A stretch of DNA of 27,979 nt, from the IMG/VR virus record IMGVR_UViG_3300046457_000100, positions 1 to 27,979 of that record; one strand, 5' to 3'. Shown here piece by piece: positions 26,033-27,979 of the stretch. The notes below the pieces were generated by a model that made no database searches, was not told the DNA's origin, and saw only the letters and a list, made by a program, of their open reading frames with translations. The position numbers were made by a program, and so were the translations under genes. This DNA comes from a virus. How positions within the stretch are numbered: the stretch's first letter is position 1; each line of letters begins with the position of its first letter.

Positions 26033-26803
26033 TTACTTCTTGCCGAAGAGCGACTTCTTCGGAGCTGCATCGCCACCTGCTTGGGGCGGAGCACCGGCCT
26101 TCGACGATTGCGGAGCGCCACCTGCGCCGCCTTGGCCGTTGCCGCCCTTGTACTTGCGGCCATCACGGGTCTTGCCCTTGTTGAGCTCGACCCAGCCTTC
26201 CCAGAATGCGCCGACATCGGCACCGGCCTTCGCTTCGACGATGGTCAGCTTGTGCTCCGGGTGGAACACCTTGTCGGTGGCGTTCTCTTCGCGCTCTTCA
26301 GCCGTCGGCTGATAGTCGCCGTTGGCATCCTTCTCGCTCTTGTTGACGAGCTTCTTCAGCACGCCGAGAGCCACTTCCTGGCCGATCGTTTCGACCAGCA
26401 TCGGCATGGCCTTGTTGACCTGCTTGCCGTCTTCCCAGATCTGAACGATCTTGTCTTCCGTGTCCTGCTCGGACAGGCCCTTGCCGGTGGCAATTTGGCA
26501 GATGTCATCGACGATCGTGAAGCCCGGCAACGGTGCCTTCTTGCCCGTCGGCTTGCCGGTCTTGTCCTTCGCCGCGAAGAAGTTTTCGCCGTTCTTGTTG
26601 GTGATCCAGAACACCTCGCGGTATTCCTTGCCCGCTTGCTCACCGAGGAAGGTGATCGACGTTGCGCCGCCGTTCGACTTGCCGGCGAACATCGCCTTGA
26701 TCTTGAACGTGTAGATGTCCGTGTCGAGCGGACGGAATCCGCCCAGACGATCGGTTGCTTCTTCGAGGCCGTTGGTGCTGAGATTGCCGAACAGAGTGCT
26801 CAT
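26033..26803 (-). CDS. Single-stranded DNA-binding protein (N4 gp45-like)
   Basis: This 256-residue protein matches the SSB of N4-like phages in length (N4 about 265 aa), position and pattern: YTFKIKAMFAGKSNGGATSI, the segment EVFWITNKNGENFF, PLPGFTIVDDICQIATGKGL, then EREENATDKVFHPEHKLTIV. From about residue 205 it is a Gly/Ala/Pro/Lys linker ending in APKKSLFGKK (KKSLFG at 249-254). In N4, the SSB coats single-stranded DNA in replication and also activates host RNA polymerase at late promoters, through its C-terminus as I recall. ATG 26803 has only a weak upstream AAAG. It lies between the ATPase and resolvase genes. Confidence 0.85.
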   Translation of the reverse strand: MSTLFGNLSTNGLEEATDRLGGFRPLDTDIYTFKIKAMFAGKSNGGATSITFLGEQAGKEYREVFWITNKNGENFFAAKDKTGKPTGKKAPLPGFTIVDDICQIATGKGLSEQDTEDKIVQIWEDGKQVNKAMPMLVETIGQEVALGVLKKLVNKSEKDANGDYQPTAEEREENATDKVFHPEHKLTIVEAKAGADVGAFWEGWVELNKGKTRDGRKYKGGNGQGGAGGAPQSSKAGAPPQAGGDAAPKKSLFGKK

Positions 26804-26847
26804 AGTGTTTTCTTTGAAAGGTGGTTTAGTTTGAGTTCGTGAATGGT

Positions 26848-27609
26848 TTATTTGCCGTAGAACTCGTTCAGGTGATCCAGCAGTTTCTGTGCGTCGTTAT
26901 CGATGAACGTCTCTGCCTTGTCGAACATGCCCATCGGGCTGCGCACCCGGTAGCCTGTCGTTTGCTTCGTGGGCCTCGTCTGGAAGACGTGCTTGTAGCC
27001 CAGTTCCTTCTCTTCCTCGGTGATCTCCAGCATCTTGGAGCCGTACTTTTCCAGCTCCTTGACTGGCACCTTCTTGGCGACAACCACGGTCGAGAAGTAC
27101 GCCTCGATACCGTTGTTCTTCAGCGATCCCTTGACCGGTACTTTGGTCTTGATCGTGGCTGATGCCTCGTCCAGCTCGTCCAGCAAGTGGGCGATGATGA
27201 TCACCGGCTTGCCGAACTTCGTGACCTTCTCCTGCATGAGCTTCTTGAAGAACTGCGCATACTGGCCCCATGCCTGCATGGTGTTTGCGCTGTTGAGTAC
27301 GTACTGCGACTCGAACATGTCCATCAGGAACGTGGATGAGTCGATGATGATTCCGTCGACCTGGTCCTTGTTCTCGATGCAGTCATCGAAGTAAGCCCAC
27401 ACTTCGTAGGGGTCAGTGACCCGCACGTTGTTGAAGCTGTTCCTGAAGGGGAGGCGCTTACCTGCCTCGCAATTCAGATACACCCATCTCTCCTGGTTCC
27501 GGATCTCACGCAGCGATGCGCTCTTTCCTTCCCCGGAGAAACCTGCGATCAGCATCAGCTGATCATTGACTTCACCGATTTCGATGTCGTCTTCCATTAC
27601 TTCGCTCAT
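26848..27609 (-). CDS. RecA-fold ATPase, Sak4-like (N4 gp44 position)
   Basis: This is a 253-residue P-loop ATPase. I chose ATG 27609 because GGAGAG precedes it at good spacing; an in-frame TTG at 27645 is unlikely. Walker A is GFSGEGKS (23-30), and Walker B is VDGIIIDSSTF with D90. FGKPVIIIAHLLDELDE follows, as expected for the next core strand. The shape fits AAA_24/Sak4-type recombination mediators, which phages use with an SSB for strand annealing or exchange; the SSB gene lies 44 bases downstream. The C-terminal third (RPTKQTTGYRVRSPMGMFDK) looks like a substrate region of the same family. A different DNA-repair ATPase role remains possible. Confidence 0.8.
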   Translation of the reverse strand: MSEVMEDDIEIGEVNDQLMLIAGFSGEGKSASLREIRNQERWVYLNCEAGKRLPFRNSFNNVRVTDPYEVWAYFDDCIENKDQVDGIIIDSSTFLMDMFESQYVLNSANTMQAWGQYAQFFKKLMQEKVTKFGKPVIIIAHLLDELDEASATIKTKVPVKGSLKNNGIEAYFSTVVVAKKVPVKELEKYGSKMLEITEEEKELGYKHVFQTRPTKQTTGYRVRSPMGMFDKAETFIDNDAQKLLDHLNEFYGK

Positions 27610-27633
27610 GTTCTCTCCAGAGGCTGATCCCAA

Positions 27634-27648
27634 TCCTTGAACCAAGGA
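27634..27648. other. Small hairpin with dispersed motif upstream of ATPase gene
   Basis: TCCTTG (27634-27639) pairs perfectly with CAAGGA (27643-27648) around the three-base loop AAC. It overlaps a dispersed-motif copy (27639-27649) and lies 25 bases upstream of the ATPase start on the - strand. Its short stem and three-base loop resemble N4 vRNAP promoter hairpins, but nothing else of such a promoter can be shown here. Confidence 0.35.
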
Positions 27649-27665
27649 AAGGAATCAGCGGGTGA

Positions 27666-27979
27666 TTACGCAGCTGCTGCGGTTTGCTTGCTGAATCGCT
27701 TCGATACCGAGACAAAGATCGTGGTGCGGATCTCGTCTTCCGGCAGACCGTTGCTCAACTTCCCATTGAAGGAGAGCACCGCTTGCTGCACGGAATACAG
27801 GTCCAGGCCCGAATCGACCAGTGCCATCGCATACTTCAGCAGGTGGTTGTTGCGGTTGCCGCTGGCCATCCGGCCGGCAAACCACCGTTCGAGGTTGTCC
27901 ATCGACTCGATCTTCTTCATCTCGGCCAGATGGGCATCGTTCTTCGTGGTCTTCGGGATGAACGCAAGCACGTCGAGCA
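27666..27979 (-). CDS. Primase-type protein, C-terminal part (cut by window end)
   Basis: The frame is open to the window edge, so this is the C-terminal end of a larger protein; the GTG at 27971 need not be a start. The segment GNRNNHLLKYAMALVDSGLD, followed by VQQAVLSFNGKLSNGLPEDEIRTT, resembles the primase C-terminal (PriCT) helical domain found in phage primase and primase-helicase proteins. The gene sits directly upstream of the ATPase and SSB genes, as the N4 primase gene (gp43) does. The catalytic part is off-window, so primase activity cannot be confirmed here. Confidence 0.68.
   Translation of the reverse strand, partial: LDVLAFIPKTTKNDAHLAEMKKIESMDNLERWFAGRMASGNRNNHLLKYAMALVDSGLDLYSVQQAVLSFNGKLSNGLPEDEIRTTIFVSVSKRFSKQTAAAA

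Larger units (their letters stand above)
720..27649. repeat. Dispersed motif TTCC(Y0-2)TGGYTC, at least 16 exact copies
   Basis: Copies in + orientation are at 1068, 6012, 11516, 12974, 13726, 16993, 19970, 20673, 22705 and 25193. Copies in inverse orientation (GARCCARGGAA type) are at 720, 1352, 6729, 10749, 16686 and 27639. Near copies occur at 351, 2744, 3054, 4509, 5974, 8911, 18490 and 27490. A pyrimidine run usually precedes TTCC. They lie in genes, in different reading frames, and in intergenic hairpins. The function is unknown. Confidence 0.75.

Noticed and set aside
1-27979. CRISPR array, insertion sequence, integrase or attachment site
   Set aside because: No regularly spaced direct repeats, transposase or integrase motifs, or flanking duplications were seen; the layout is that of a virulent phage.

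Overview
This window is a central piece of the genome of an N4-like podovirus (family Schitoviridae) of a Gram-negative host. Three things point there: an N4-gp56-type major capsid protein, a GRSxxQPKLI-type portal, and a 3912-residue protein with the motifs of the T7-like virion RNA polymerase (vRNAP) that N4-like phages package and eject with their DNA. The gene order portal / small protein / scaffold / capsid / four further structural genes / inner-core protein / vRNAP also matches N4 gp59 to gp50. Base composition is moderately GC-rich. The host cannot be fixed from the sequence; a beta- or gammaproteobacterium is likely.

Layout. Bases 1 to 24589 (+ strand) are the late block: the C-terminal end of a SleB-type cell-wall hydrolase, a small helical protein that may belong to lysis, then portal, a 119-aa protein, scaffold, major capsid, a 204-aa protein, a coiled-coil 295-aa protein, an 846-aa protein with a long hydrophobic patch, a 153-aa protein, a 696-aa protein with a lysozyme-like segment, and the giant vRNAP gene, which alone fills about 42% of the window. 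Hairpins or terminators lie after the 120-aa gene, the portal, the capsid, the 204-aa gene, the 696-aa gene and the vRNAP gene. Bases 24808 to 27979 (- strand) converge on that block and hold replication and recombination genes: a primase-type C-terminus (cut by the window edge), a Sak4-like RecA-fold ATPase, a single-stranded DNA-binding protein, a RuvC-like resolvase, a protein with a Pro/Ala-rich tail, and a small membrane protein. The 218 bases between the two blocks hold a terminator and two further structured elements, one of which looks like a compact 91-nt RNA.

How it works together. The late block builds the capsid and loads it with proteins that are ejected with the DNA (vRNAP and probably the 696-aa and 153-aa proteins). 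The minus-strand block copies and recombines the genome; in N4 the SSB also activates host RNA polymerase at late promoters, which would link the two blocks.

The most unusual observations are: (1) a dispersed motif TTCC(Y0-2)TGGYTC, at least 16 exact copies on both strands, in several reading frames and in intergenic hairpins; (2) a zinc-metallopeptidase-like segment and a possible ADP-ribosyltransferase-like module inside the vRNAP polyprotein; (3) one 13-residue motif present at both ends of the scaffold; (4) a KKSLFG tail shared by the SSB and a second protein; (5) the structured 91-nt element in the convergent gap.
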